From Tunturiibacter gelidiferens (GTDB lineage: Bacteria; Acidobacteriota; Terriglobia; Terriglobales; Acidobacteriaceae): a stretch of 64,000 bases of DNA. Where the stretch lies: positions 2,108,001 through 2,172,000 of the forward strand of contig NZ_JACCCV010000001.1 of assembly GCF_013410115.1 (NCBI RefSeq), read 5' to 3'. A program made the position numbers and the translations under genes. Positions within the stretch are counted from its first letter, which is position 1; the number at the start of each line of letters is the position of its first letter. Of the stretch, positions 43,252 to 53,886 are shown piece after piece. The notes under the pieces are model-generated. The model had not been told where the DNA came from. It did no database searches and saw only the letters and a list, made by a program, of their open reading frames with translations.

Positions 43252-46206
43252 TTAGTTGGACGGTGCGGTAACAGTGGCTGAGAGGTTGCTGATGACCGTC
43301 TGCTCATCGAGAGCACCGGTGGAGGCGCTGAAGTAGAGGTAGGCCACAGGAGGGACAGAGACGCTGCCCGAGAAGGCCTGAGTGCCATCCATCGTCACAG
43401 TCATCATTCCTTGCACGATAGAAACGACATAATCGTGCGACACCGTGGCTCCTGCCAGAGCAAGCGGGGCGATGTTTGTGTTGACGTTGAAGTATGGCTT
43501 TTCCCACAAAGCGGTCTCGCCCCTGCCAACGCCAATATAAGGAACAGGTGGATCGCCTGGATCGTGATAATCGTCAAAGGCAAGCACAATTCCCGGAATT
43601 CCCTCCGCACCTAGTCCGCCTCCCGTAGCTCCAATGCTGTTGGTTGTCGCTCCGAGAGACGGATCGCCCAACACCATCGCGAACCCGTCCGCTGGAGGAC
43701 TGCTCGAGTTACTCGTCGTGATCGTGAAGCTGAGTTGAATGTCTCCGGTGGAGATCAGATTAGGCCAGACGATCTCGCCTCGCTGACCAAGCACGGCCGC
43801 GGACAATTGAATCGCACAGGAAGAATTAGGGGGAAGGGCATTGCCAATCAACTTCCAACTCCCGCAAAGATTGCTGATGCCCGTTAGATCTCCAACAAAC
43901 AGTGAAGCTGAGTTGCTAGTGACTGCAGCCGAAGATCCATTGCTCACGACAACATAGAAGACCGAGCCGGAATCGGAAGAGACTGTCGAAGCCTGGGTAT
44001 AGGACGCGCTCGTTGCTCCCGGAATCGCGGAGAAAGTGGCGCCTCCGGGTGCAGCCTCAAACCACTGATAGGTCAGCGGAAGCGCCGAGGTAGCCGTTAC
44101 TGAGAAGGTAGCCGAATCGCCCGCGTTGACGTAGACATTCGTGGGCTGCTTCGTAATCAGGATCCCACTGCCAATCGCCAGAGTAGCCGTCTCAGATAGC
44201 GCCGACCCGTAGCTGTTCGTGACGATGACATAGTAGCCGTCTTGATCATTATTGATCGTGGTCGCGGTCGCCGGAACAGTATAAGTGGACGACGTTGCAC
44301 CTGACACAGCCGTCCCCGTCACGCTCCCCGCAGGTTTCTGATACCACTGATACGTGAGGGTAGGCGATCCGACTGCAACCACAGTGAGTGTTGGCGTGCT
44401 GCCAATCGCCGCGGTCTGGCTCATCGGTTGAGTGATGATCGTGGGTGGATCATTGCCGGGATTGACTGTCAGCGTAGCCGACGTGCTGGTAAGCACGCTT
44501 CCGCAGGTATCTGTGACCGTCGCGTAGTATCTGGCGCCGCTCGAACTCGTGTTCAAGACTGGCGACGTGTAGGTGCTGGAAGTAGCCCCGGCGATGGCAA
44601 CTCCCGTCGAGCCGCCCGGGGCAATCACATACCACTGGTAGCTAAAAGGAGCGTCGCCTGTAGCCGCAACCGAGAAGGTCGCAGTCTGGCCCTGGACGAT
44701 CGAAAGACTCACTGGATTCGACGTAATCGACGTTCCCACCACGACCTTCGCGGCGTTCGAGGTGACACTGCCCGCGGCATTTGTAACTGTGACTGTATAG
44801 CTGCCGACATCCATCGCAACTGCACTGGGGATGAAGTAGCTCGAGCTAGTTGCCCCGGCAATCGGCGATCCGTTGAAGAACCACTGATACGTACTCGCAT
44901 ACAAAGCGACGACAGAAAGAGTTGTCGAGGCGTTGTTGCAAACATTCACGCTCGGCGGTTGCCCGGTGATAACCGGCAAGCTGAGGGTCACTTTGGTGGT
45001 AACCGAAACAGAAGGCTCATCGACACTGGTAGCTGTGATCGTATAGGTGCCAAGGGTGTTGGGAGACGTCCATACATTACCGACGAAGCTCCCTGCACTG
45101 GCCGTCCATATCAAGCTGTTGGTAGCGCCTCCGGAGGCAGTCGCGGTAAAGGTCTGAGTCCCCGGCGCTATCGTCGAATTCGCAGGAGAGATCGGCGAGA
45201 TCGTCACATTGGTGGGCGTCACCGTGCACGTTGTCGAAGCGACTGCTCCTCCCGTGCCCGTGACCGAGAGTGTGTACGTCTTGGGAGAGATAAGCAGCGG
45301 AGTCGAGTAGGAGTTCCCGCTAATTGCGGACAACGTGATATCGCTACTCCCAACTCCGGCCGATCCGATCACGGCCGTCCCGCCCGAAAAGGTGGGAATC
45401 AGAGTTGCAGAGGTGTTGTACGCGGGAGTAGCCGAGTTGCAGGCAAGACTAGTGGCAACAGGGATCGTATTGACGACCGTCAGAGTAGCCGGATTGCTCG
45501 TGGCTCCGCCGGCAGCGTTGGTTACAGTCACTGTGAACTGCGAGTTATTGTCGCCGATCACCGTGGCAGGCGTCGTGTAGCTACTCGAAGTAGCGCCGGC
45601 GATCACAGTCCCGTTTTTAGACCATTGGTAAGTAAGCGGAGCCGTCCCCGTGGCAGTAACGCTGAACGTCGCAGTCTGGCCCACCTGTACGGTCTGGTTT
45701 GCTGGTTGACTAATGACCAGTGGAGCGTTCGGTGGCACGGTTGTAGAACTCGCAGCCACCGTCAGGGTAGCTGGCATGCTGGTCACCGTTCCCCCAGCAT
45801 TGGTTACAGTCACTGTAAAGACAGAGCCGCTATCGGTGCTCGCCGTCGCCGGGGTGGTGTAGGTGCTCGAAGTGGCTCCGGCGATCGCCGTTCCGTTGTC
45901 GAACCATTGATAAGTAAGTGTCCCGGTCCCTGTGGCGGTAACGCTGAACGTAGCGGTCTGTCCGACATTCGTTGTCTGATTTACCGGCTGCTTCGTAATG
46001 GTTGGAGGTTGACCGGAGTAGCCGTTCCACCCTCCGCCGCACGCCGTCATCACAATCAGCACGAGCGTCGCAGTCAGAAGCCGGAAACCTCCTGAGCGGG
46101 CCTTCATCAACCCGCTGGATCGTCGATCGTCAGGCCAAATAGCGAGGCGCAACTTCGAGAGCGACGAAGCGATAGACAAATTGAGGGATGCGGCTACTTT
46201 GAACAT
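43252..46206 (-). CDS. Multi-Ig-repeat lipoprotein with L-type lectin-like domain
   Basis: A 984-residue surface lipoprotein. A long N-terminus ends in lipobox MTAC (near residue 56), followed by about six Ig-like repeats, each with a GQTATFSV-type strand, LTYQW and GATSSTYT, and two divergent beta modules between the second and third. The last 220 residues contain PADGFAMVLGDP and IVLAFDDYHDPGDP, recalling legume-type lectins that bind sugars through Ca2+. ATG at 46206 has AGGAG; ATG at 46107 lies nearer the lipobox but lacks a ribosome-binding site. Adhesion to or binding of glycans is inferred. Confidence 0.85.
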   Translation of the reverse strand: MFKVAASLNLSIASSLSKLRLAIWPDDRRSSGLMKARSGGFRLLTATLVLIVMTACGGGWNGYSGQPPTITKQPVNQTTNVGQTATFSVTATGTGTLTYQWFDNGTAIAGATSSTYTTPATASTDSGSVFTVTVTNAGGTVTSMPATLTVAASSTTVPPNAPLVISQPANQTVQVGQTATFSVTATGTAPLTYQWSKNGTVIAGATSSSYTTPATVIGDNNSQFTVTVTNAAGGATSNPATLTVVNTIPVATSLACNSATPAYNTSATLIPTFSGGTAVIGSAGVGSSDITLSAISGNSYSTPLLISPKTYTLSVTGTGGAVASTTCTVTPTNVTISPISPANSTIAPGTQTFTATASGGATNSLIWTASAGSFVGNVWTSPNTLGTYTITATSVDEPSVSVTTKVTLSLPVITGQPPSVNVCNNASTTLSVVALYASTYQWFFNGSPIAGATSSSYFIPSAVAMDVGSYTVTVTNAAGSVTSNAAKVVVGTSITSNPVSLSIVQGQTATFSVAATGDAPFSYQWYVIAPGGSTGVAIAGATSSTYTSPVLNTSSSGARYYATVTDTCGSVLTSTSATLTVNPGNDPPTIITQPMSQTAAIGSTPTLTVVAVGSPTLTYQWYQKPAGSVTGTAVSGATSSTYTVPATATTINNDQDGYYVIVTNSYGSALSETATLAIGSGILITKQPTNVYVNAGDSATFSVTATSALPLTYQWFEAAPGGATFSAIPGATSASYTQASTVSSDSGSVFYVVVSNGSSAAVTSNSASLFVGDLTGISNLCGSWKLIGNALPPNSSCAIQLSAAVLGQRGEIVWPNLISTGDIQLSFTITTSNSSSPPADGFAMVLGDPSLGATTNSIGATGGGLGAEGIPGIVLAFDDYHDPGDPPVPYIGVGRGETALWEKPYFNVNTNIAPLALAGATVSHDYVVSIVQGMMTVTMDGTQAFSGSVSVPPVAYLYFSASTGALDEQTVISNLSATVTAPSN

Positions 46207-46470
46207 CGGGACTCCTGGAAAGGATCACAAACTTTGTCAGCTCGGGCCCATCACCCTCGCAAACAGCTCTCTACGTGCAGGAGAAAAACAAGTGTTCCAG
46301 GCCCAACGATCAGCAAAAGGTGAATCTCTAGAAAAGATATCCGCAAACACGCTCAAGTTCTCTACACCTTCCGTGCTACCCGCAGCACACTTCAGCCCCC
46401 GCAAGAAATCGACAGAACTGAAAAGTGCCTTCCAATAGGCGCAGGCAGTCCAGTCGCTTCCTCGTCGAAA

Positions 46471-49302
46471 CTAATCGTCGTCGTTCTTCACCTTCTTGGG
46501 GCGAGCATTCAGCAGAGCGGGCACTGGGCTGTCACCCATCGCGTCCTTCCACAAGATCACATTCAGCTTTTGGGTATCCGCATGATCTGCATGACGAAAG
46601 TCCATCCTCTGAGACGCCTTTGCCCCGGGTGCAGTCTTTGTATTCGCCGTGTAGATCAGCCCACTATCCCGATTTCTGTAATCAGCCGAAAATGCCGCCT
46701 GGCCCCCATCTCCGGTAAACAACGACCCTATCATTGAGCTGAAGGCATCATTGTTATTCATCGGCGGCAGACCAAGGAGCGTCTCCATCGTCCGCAGGAC
46801 ACTGACAGTCGAGTAAAAGCGACTATCAACGAACGCTCCTCCACCCGCAGCCCTGGGCGAGTACTTGCTGACCACCAACGCAAGGCTGCGATGCGCATCC
46901 ACATGATCCGCACCCGCCTGCGCATCGTCTTCCAGAATGAAAAATGACGTGTCGTCCCAAAATGCTGAATGGGATACCGCATCGACTGCGCGGCCGACGG
47001 CCAGATCGTTGTCGGCGATGGAAGACTTAGGAGTGGGTCCACCGGGAGTCGTTCCTGCTGTATGGTCATTTGGAAGCCGCAGCAGAATGAAGTTCGGCAT
47101 GTCATCTTTGCCTGATTCACGGTCCGCAACCCATCTCTCAAAGTGTTTCAGGAAAACATCAACTCGAATCTGATCGGGAATTCTAAGATTGAAGTCTGGC
47201 TGCTCCACCGCAAAGTGCCCGACTAGCTCCGGCTTGGTTGCGGTGTTTGTCGCCAGAAGTGGGATCGGCCACGGCCACTTATTCACCCCGCCGCCCCACT
47301 CCACCGGCAGAGTTTCCCCCGGCAGGATCGAAGGCTTTTGACACTTTGCTCCCTCCAGCAGCGGGCCTTCCTGAGGACTTGCAGTCTTTTTGGCATCGCA
47401 GAATGTGGACGAGATGTACTCTCCGAAGTGGTAGTAACTTTTGCCTTGTCGTGCGAGGTTTCCCCACAGGTATCCACTGTTGGGTTCATTGACATCAGGA
47501 ATTTTTTGCAGAAGAGGATAACCCTCAGCGACCACGCCTTCGAAGTCGTAGGTTCGCTCATCTCCCCGGTAGCTCTGCTGCCAGGTCTTCTCTAGATAGT
47601 CTGTGCCGATACCGGCGGTAGACCACACGTGCCCGTCGCCCGACACCTCACCGGAATCGTAGAAGTTATCCAGCACTCCGAACTGGAGAGCGAGTTTGTG
47701 CTGATTCGGTGTGATCTCCGCACCATACATCGTCAGGCTTGAGTCACCGTTGCCGACGGCCTTCCCATTTTGTTTAAGATCTCCTAAGATCTGGTCGTAG
47801 GTGCGGTTCTCCTTGATGATGTAGATCACATGCTTGATGCGATCCTGCTGATTACCTGCAAACCGGATCTTTTCTTCGGCCGCCTTCATCCGATTCGACT
47901 CGACCACCTCGGCCGTCCACTTAGGGAGGTCTCGCTCTATGGCCTTCGTGTCCAACACGGCGAGAGAACCATAGAGAAGCGTTGCGATGTAGCTGGAAGG
48001 GCCCGGCCTGGTGGCACTGGTGCCCTCGGACTGTCGCTGCGGGAAATTGTTCGGTCCCGTCCCCTTTCCTTTGGCGGTCGCGACATAAAGCTTTCCACCG
48101 GTGAGTCCGATCGACATCGGCATCCACTCCGTAGGCACAAAGCCTGAGGGTTCGACCATCCCCTCCTTCGCCACCTTCGCCGACAGCTTTCTCGTGTCAA
48201 GCACTGCGATTGCGTCGGTGATTGCGTTCGCTACATAGAGCCTTGAACCATCAGGAGACAAAGCCAGTGCCTCAGGCTCTGCTCCGAAGTAGGTCTGGTG
48301 CGGCAGTCGAGTGTCGAAGTAACCTTTTACCGCGAAATGGCCGTGATCCACGTCAACAGCCGCAACCGCATCGCGGTTCGCTAGCGCAACGTACATCGTC
48401 CGCCCGTCGCCCGACAACTCGAGCGCACAGGGATGAGTTCCGGCTGCCGTCTTACTGTCTGGTTTTAGCAGAGCAAGCTTACGGCCCACCACACCGTTCT
48501 TCAGATCCAGTTCGACGACCTCGCTCGCATTCCACAGCGCAATAAACGCGCGGCTTTCATCTTTTGAGACGCTCAGCGCGACAGGATACGTCGAAGGCAC
48601 CGCATCGTTTTCCGCCAGATCGAACCGTATAAGAATCGCACCCGACGCCGGATCTATCAGCAGTACGTCGTCTGATAGATTGTCTGCCACCAGCAGTTTT
48701 TCTGAGCCTGACGAACCTATCACGGCGATCGCAGCCGGAAACGGAACGCCTTTATCCCCGGCCGTGCCGCCAATCAGCATCGTCCTCCGGCCCGCAGCCA
48801 ACTGCTGCAGCGGGATCTTTATCATCCGTTCCTGTGAAATCTTGCCTGCGTTGAAGCCATAGACCACGACGCCGCTACCGGTATCGCCTTTCTCCGTGCC
48901 CAAAGGATCAGTCTCCGATCCCATGCTTGCGTAGATATGCCTGCCATCTCGGCTGAAGGCCAGCCCCGAATAGAGCGTCTGTCTGGCTTTGACCGAAGTC
49001 CTGTCGTCAGGAAAGTCTTCCACCACGCCGGTCTGAGTATCCAGCACCGCGAGCGACTGTTTGTATCCAGACTCGAAGGTTCCGTATCCCGCATTGACCG
49101 TGACCACAAAGCGCTGATCCGGCGATATGGCCATCGACATTGGCAGTCCATTGAGCCTTTGCGGGCTGCCCGGGACCGGCTGCAGAATCCTTTTGCTCGT
49201 GGGGAGATCGATAGCGGGCAAGCCAGATTGTGCTGACATTGAACCGGTCTTCAAGATGAGTGCCATCGTCAATAGGAACGCAGCATACTGTCGAACTGTC
49301 AT
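46471..49302 (-). CDS. YncE-like propeller / phosphoesterase fusion protein
   Basis: A 943-residue secreted protein. The signal peptide (1-24) is followed by a seven-blade-like propeller (about 40-430, with repeats such as MAISPDQRFVVTVNAG and ALSPDGSRLYVANAITDAIAVLDTR), and then an alkaline-phosphatase-superfamily phosphoesterase domain (about 480-930; HVIYIIKENRTYDQILGD, SGDGHVWSTAGIGTDYLE, FILEDDAQAGADHVDAHR). Metal-binding Asp/His motifs of AcpA-type phosphoesterases are present. It could cleave extracellular phosphoesters or phospholipids. It is divergent from the Oar-like receptor gene. Confidence 0.88.
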   Translation of the reverse strand: MTVRQYAAFLLTMALILKTGSMSAQSGLPAIDLPTSKRILQPVPGSPQRLNGLPMSMAISPDQRFVVTVNAGYGTFESGYKQSLAVLDTQTGVVEDFPDDRTSVKARQTLYSGLAFSRDGRHIYASMGSETDPLGTEKGDTGSGVVVYGFNAGKISQERMIKIPLQQLAAGRRTMLIGGTAGDKGVPFPAAIAVIGSSGSEKLLVADNLSDDVLLIDPASGAILIRFDLAENDAVPSTYPVALSVSKDESRAFIALWNASEVVELDLKNGVVGRKLALLKPDSKTAAGTHPCALELSGDGRTMYVALANRDAVAAVDVDHGHFAVKGYFDTRLPHQTYFGAEPEALALSPDGSRLYVANAITDAIAVLDTRKLSAKVAKEGMVEPSGFVPTEWMPMSIGLTGGKLYVATAKGKGTGPNNFPQRQSEGTSATRPGPSSYIATLLYGSLAVLDTKAIERDLPKWTAEVVESNRMKAAEEKIRFAGNQQDRIKHVIYIIKENRTYDQILGDLKQNGKAVGNGDSSLTMYGAEITPNQHKLALQFGVLDNFYDSGEVSGDGHVWSTAGIGTDYLEKTWQQSYRGDERTYDFEGVVAEGYPLLQKIPDVNEPNSGYLWGNLARQGKSYYHFGEYISSTFCDAKKTASPQEGPLLEGAKCQKPSILPGETLPVEWGGGVNKWPWPIPLLATNTATKPELVGHFAVEQPDFNLRIPDQIRVDVFLKHFERWVADRESGKDDMPNFILLRLPNDHTAGTTPGGPTPKSSIADNDLAVGRAVDAVSHSAFWDDTSFFILEDDAQAGADHVDAHRSLALVVSKYSPRAAGGGAFVDSRFYSTVSVLRTMETLLGLPPMNNNDAFSSMIGSLFTGDGGQAAFSADYRNRDSGLIYTANTKTAPGAKASQRMDFRHADHADTQKLNVILWKDAMGDSPVPALLNARPKKVKNDDD

Positions 49303-49633
49303 TCTCCCAGCCTAGCAAACTCTTCGTTGATCGAGTGTTACAGCCAATCTCCCGTGTGTAAGAGAATCGGCGGCGTGAACCCGTTGCACCCTTGGCGAAG
49401 ATCGCGACCAGCGCATCGAAATCAATTCGACCATCTTCCCTTTGCGTCCACCGGATGCTCCGCCAAATAAAAAAATAACGATCTATTGTTCATGGCCCGA
49501 CACGACCGAGACAGTTGTCAACGTTATTTAACATATGACCGCTAGCTTGATTGAGATCATGGTGCAACCAGAAAAAATACCAACCGTTGCTTCTCGATCA
49601 TAGATCTGTACCGCTTCCTGAAAGGCAGAGCCA
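49303..49633. other. 331-base divergent intergenic region
   Basis: Lies between the minus-strand phosphoesterase gene and the plus-strand receptor gene, so it must hold both promoters. It is AT-richer than its surroundings, with TTGTCAACGTTATTTAACATATGAC near 49515. No Pho box, terminator or repeat-family copy was recognised. Confidence 0.4.
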
Positions 49634-52600
49634 ATGATGCTGCGTAGAGCGATGCTTATCGCCCTGTTCCTCCTAGGTGCCCTTGTTCTTCCATGCGCCG
49701 ACGCGCAACAAACCCTGGGATCCGTATCAGGCGTAATCAGCGACGCGACTGGAGCAGCGATCTCCGGAGCATCTATCGTTCTCGTCAACGATCAAACCGC
49801 AGCGAGCCGCACTACTGACACCAACGCACATGGCTCCTACCTGGTGCAAGGTCTGCCAATCGGCATCTACACGGTGACCGTTACAGCGAACGGCTTCGAT
49901 ACGGAAAAACTCACCGGCTTCCTGATCCAGGCAGACCGCACCGCCTCACTTGTCATCCGTCTCAAGCCCGGCCAGGTCTCCTCCACAATTGACGTAGCGG
50001 CGACGCCACAACTCGACGCGACGGACACCACCAATGGCTATGTTCTAGACGCCGCATCGATCGAGAAGGTCCCTCTCGGCACCGGTAGCTTCACGCAACT
50101 CGCCACGCTCAGCCCAGGCGTTCACGCGGATTTGCTCGCCGATACCGGCACGAACACCGGCCTTGGCAACCAGAACATCTACGCCAACGGCCAGCGCCTC
50201 TCCAGCAACACCTTCACCTTCAACGGCGTCGTCACCAACAACCTCTTCAACGGAGCCTCCTCCAGCCAGGTCACCGAGAGCCGCGCCGTTCTCAATACGG
50301 GAGAGTCCTTTCAATCCAATGGCGCCATCCGTACCAACACTTCCATCTACGACGCCATCGGCGAAGCCCTTCCCTCGCCGCCACAACAGACCATCGCAGA
50401 GGAGCGCGTCAACACCTCCATGTTCGATGCCGCTCAAGGAGCGACCGCCGGAGCACACATCGACGTCACTACTAAGTCCGGCGCCAATGCATTTCATGGC
50501 TCTGTCTACGGCAACTGGGAGACGTCTAAGCTGAACGCAAACCCTTTCTTCAACAAACAGGCCGGCCTTCCCACCCCCGATCTTCATCGCTACATCGCGG
50601 GTGCTGAATTAGGCGGCCCCATCCGCAAAGATAAACTCTTCTTCTACGGCAGCTATCAGTACACACGCGCCCGCGATCAGCTGAACTCGCTCACCTCCTA
50701 CTTCACACCGCTCGGCCTCACCGACGATCGCAGCGCCGCCGGACTGCAGGCCGTCGTCATCGCAGCCGGCCTCCCCGCCGGTACCCCCATCGATCCCGTT
50801 GCACTCACCTTTCTTCAAGCCAAGCTCCCCGGTGGCCAGTACCTCATCGAATCCCCCGCAACGCCCGGAGCCCAGGTTCAATTCATCGGGCCCGCCTCAA
50901 AGTTCCTCGCCGATCAAGCTAACGGCAATGTCGACTACATCGTCTCGAAGAAGGACACCCTCGCCGCCAAATACTACTATCAGCACGATCCAACCGAAAG
51001 CCCGTTCTCGAGCGGCCCGCTGCTTGGATTTCCTCAAAAATACAACGCCGGAAGCCAGGTCTTCTCCTTGGAAAACACCGCGGTACTTTCCCCGCGCCTC
51101 ACCTGGGAGCAGAAGGCGGGCATCGTTCGCATGACCGTAGGAAGCTTCACCGGACAACCCTTCGGTCCCTCCACCCCCGGAATCAATCTCTTCGGTAGCA
51201 CCCTCTTGCCGGGCATCGCAGTTCGCAACGTAAACGGCTCCCCCGATAACGGTGGCGGAAGAACACTGAACATCGGTCCCACCTCCAACTTCTCCAACAC
51301 CGGCTTCACACAAAACACCCTCGAATTCACATCAACACTCAACTACGTCGCAGGCAATCACTCATTCTCTTTTGGCGGCAACTACGACTTCACTCAACTC
51401 AATATCCTCAATCGCGCCAATCAGGTCGCCACCCTCACCTACGACAACATCGCGAACTTCCTCACCGGCGGACCGCTCAACAACTTCGCCGGTAACTCGG
51501 TCTACTTTCAGGGCGCCAGCAATCGCTACTATCGGTCTCCTCAGGTCGGAGCCTACGCGCAGGACCAATGGCGCGCTACACCTCAACTGACAATCACCGT
51601 TGGCGTTCGTTACGACTACGATGGCGGCCTCTACGAGAAGTACGGAAACCTCGTCAACTTCAGCCCCAGCCAGTACTCTTATGCCGCTGCCAGCGACACC
51701 ATCCTCAACAGCGGTCTCATCGTTGCAGGCAACAACAAACAGTTCGCCAGCCCCGGCGCTTCGAAGTCGACGCTCACCAATCGTCAATGGGGAATCGGCC
51801 CGCGAATCGGACTCGCTTACAGCGTCAATCCCAGGCTTGTCGTTCGTTCCGGCTTCGGTCTTTACTACGACCGCGGCGAGTTCTTTACCGAGTTCTCTCC
51901 CTCTGCCGGCAACGGCTTCAACGGACCCTTCGGCGTTACCCTACAACCGCCTTTTGTGCAGCCCGTCAACTCGCCTGACGGTGCCACCTCGGAAAATCCC
52001 TTCGGCACCGTGCGTCCTCCCGTCGACACCAATCCCGCCGACTTCATCAACAATCTGCCCAACCAGAACGCACTTATCAACGGAGCCTCGCCCTACCTGT
52101 TCGGCGCGTACGCCGCTAACAATAGCTTGCCTTACACCGAAAACTGGAGCTTGGATATCCAATACCAGATCTCCAGGAACATCGTCGGAACGGTGGGATA
52201 CACAGGAAACCACGGCGTGCATCAAACCGTCCCTCTACCTTTCAATCAACCGGGAGTCGCCACCCCTCAGTCGCCGGTCAACGGCCAGACCTACAGCTAC
52301 GGCTTCAATGCAACAGACGCAAATGGCAATACGCTTTTGTCGGAACCCTACAGCACCTCCACCGGCGGCAACACAGACCTACGCGTTCCCTACATCGGAT
52401 ACAGCCCCAACTCGGTCGCTTGGACCACGGTAGGTTGGTCGCACTACGACGCTCTGCTGGCCTCCGTCCGCCAAAATCCATTTCACGGCTTCGAGTACCT
52501 TCTCTCTTACACCTGGTCTCACTCCCTCGATGCCTCCAGCGGCTTCGGCCTCTTCTACAACGGCAACGATCCGCGCAACCTGGCCTCGGGCTACGCCTCT

Positions 52601-53350
52601 TCCGACTACGACCGGACCCACGTCACCAGCTTCAGCTTCAACTATCAAATCCCGGACCTCAAATCTGGCAATCGCTTCTTCGATAAAGCTGGCAGCGGCT
52701 GGGGTATCAGCGGCGTCACCACTCTACAGAGCGGCCAACCCTACAACGTCTACGACTTCTCCGGAACCGTCGGAAGCATCTTCTTTTCATCAAATGACTT
52801 CCTCACCAACCCCGTTCTTCCATTGGCCCCGGGAGTCAGTCCGAAGCAGGCCCTCACCGGACACAGCGGTGCCTTCGTTAACCCGAACACACCCAACGGA
52901 ACCTCTTCCAACCTGAACGATGTAGCCTTCAAACCCTTAGCCTTTGCCTATCCCTCGCTGGCACCAGGCCAATCCGGAGTTCCACCGTGCGGACCCACCT
53001 CCGCTGGCACCACAGCTTGCGATACCTTCGAGTCCAACTTCGGCACCGGAGGCCGCAACATCTTCCGCGGTGCCTTCCAGAAACGCGCCGATATGTCCTT
53101 CTTCAAGGAAACAAGGATCCATGAGCAGTACCGCCTTCGCCTCGCGATGGAAGTATTCAACATCACCAACACGCCCAGCTTCGATACCCCAGGCAACAAC
53201 TTCAGCGGCGCGACCTTCTCCAACCCGCCTTCGATCACGCCGCTTCCAAACACGGACCCAACCATCTTCTCCAGTCAGGGAGTAGGAGCCATTACCAACC
53301 CGATCGGAAGCCCACGGCAGATTCAGTTCTATGGAATCTTCAGCTTCTGA
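49634..53350 (+). CDS. Oar-like TonB-dependent outer-membrane receptor
   Basis: A 1238-residue receptor. The signal peptide (1-25, ending ADAQQ) precedes a carboxypeptidase-regulatory/CnaB-like domain (about 30-110, SGVISDATGAAISGASIVL ... GSYLVQGLPIGIYTVTV), a plug-like region (120-250), and a long barrel ending in the aromatic C-terminal residue of outer-membrane proteins (GIFSF). This architecture is strongly expanded in Acidobacteriota. The substrate, perhaps polysaccharide or peptide, is unknown. The start ATG at 49634 has AAAGG upstream. Confidence 0.92.
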   Translation: MMLRRAMLIALFLLGALVLPCADAQQTLGSVSGVISDATGAAISGASIVLVNDQTAASRTTDTNAHGSYLVQGLPIGIYTVTVTANGFDTEKLTGFLIQADRTASLVIRLKPGQVSSTIDVAATPQLDATDTTNGYVLDAASIEKVPLGTGSFTQLATLSPGVHADLLADTGTNTGLGNQNIYANGQRLSSNTFTFNGVVTNNLFNGASSSQVTESRAVLNTGESFQSNGAIRTNTSIYDAIGEALPSPPQQTIAEERVNTSMFDAAQGATAGAHIDVTTKSGANAFHGSVYGNWETSKLNANPFFNKQAGLPTPDLHRYIAGAELGGPIRKDKLFFYGSYQYTRARDQLNSLTSYFTPLGLTDDRSAAGLQAVVIAAGLPAGTPIDPVALTFLQAKLPGGQYLIESPATPGAQVQFIGPASKFLADQANGNVDYIVSKKDTLAAKYYYQHDPTESPFSSGPLLGFPQKYNAGSQVFSLENTAVLSPRLTWEQKAGIVRMTVGSFTGQPFGPSTPGINLFGSTLLPGIAVRNVNGSPDNGGGRTLNIGPTSNFSNTGFTQNTLEFTSTLNYVAGNHSFSFGGNYDFTQLNILNRANQVATLTYDNIANFLTGGPLNNFAGNSVYFQGASNRYYRSPQVGAYAQDQWRATPQLTITVGVRYDYDGGLYEKYGNLVNFSPSQYSYAAASDTILNSGLIVAGNNKQFASPGASKSTLTNRQWGIGPRIGLAYSVNPRLVVRSGFGLYYDRGEFFTEFSPSAGNGFNGPFGVTLQPPFVQPVNSPDGATSENPFGTVRPPVDTNPADFINNLPNQNALINGASPYLFGAYAANNSLPYTENWSLDIQYQISRNIVGTVGYTGNHGVHQTVPLPFNQPGVATPQSPVNGQTYSYGFNATDANGNTLLSEPYSTSTGGNTDLRVPYIGYSPNSVAWTTVGWSHYDALLASVRQNPFHGFEYLLSYTWSHSLDASSGFGLFYNGNDPRNLASGYASSDYDRTHVTSFSFNYQIPDLKSGNRFFDKAGSGWGISGVTTLQSGQPYNVYDFSGTVGSIFFSSNDFLTNPVLPLAPGVSPKQALTGHSGAFVNPNTPNGTSSNLNDVAFKPLAFAYPSLAPGQSGVPPCGPTSAGTTACDTFESNFGTGGRNIFRGAFQKRADMSFFKETRIHEQYRLRLAMEVFNITNTPSFDTPGNNFSGATFSNPPSITPLPNTDPTIFSSQGVGAITNPIGSPRQIQFYGIFSF

Positions 53351-53886
53351 CGGCCTCAACCGCAACCGCCAACTTCGACCTCTTCAAGCGCGACTTCACT
53401 CCTCTTTGACGATCGCCGGATCAACACTCATCGCACGGCACATCGGCTACCAGGCTGTGTTGATGCCGATGGCCCACGGCCATTCGCGGAGCACCTGCGC
53501 TCCAACTCACCTGCTAAGAAGGATCAGCAGACATCAGCAGCGTTATTCTTGGCGTGCGAATTTGCTTCGCGCCCTATCATCCGGTTCGGCTACGGTCCCG
53601 GCTACCGAGTTGTGATTCGCGGCTGGCCCGTTCACGGCACTCAAGGTGCTCGATTCTATTAATGCAACTTCCACTGAATCGATCAGAGGAAATGCTCAGA
53701 AGAGCCAAACCAATCATTACAGCACCGTAACTCTCCGCATAGTCTCTGCGCTTACCAAATTTTTACTCGAGTCGACACTCTTTTGACTTTGCGCTGACAA
53801 CAGTGACGAGTAGAACGCCTACTGTCTCGTCACCGGAGTCAGCAGTATTTTCCGGCTCAATAAAGTTCGACCAAAGGAGAAGTGAA
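53351..53886. other. 536-base intergenic region after the Oar receptor
   Basis: No terminator hairpin, repeat-family copy or convincing reading frame was found. Bases 53360-53660 look like former coding sequence by composition but contain no identifiable protein. The final 90 bases are AT-richer and probably hold the promoter of the ferritin-like gene. Confidence 0.4.

Noticed and set aside
44428..46095. 555-codon plus-strand frame opposite the Ig-repeat lipoprotein
   Set aside because: Arg/Gly/Ser-rich shadow of the repeated Ig coding sequence; no start signal or motif.
49303..49633. Pho box upstream of the phosphoesterase
   Set aside because: TTGTCAACG and ATATGACC resemble half-sites, but the spacing and second repeat do not fit the PhoB consensus.
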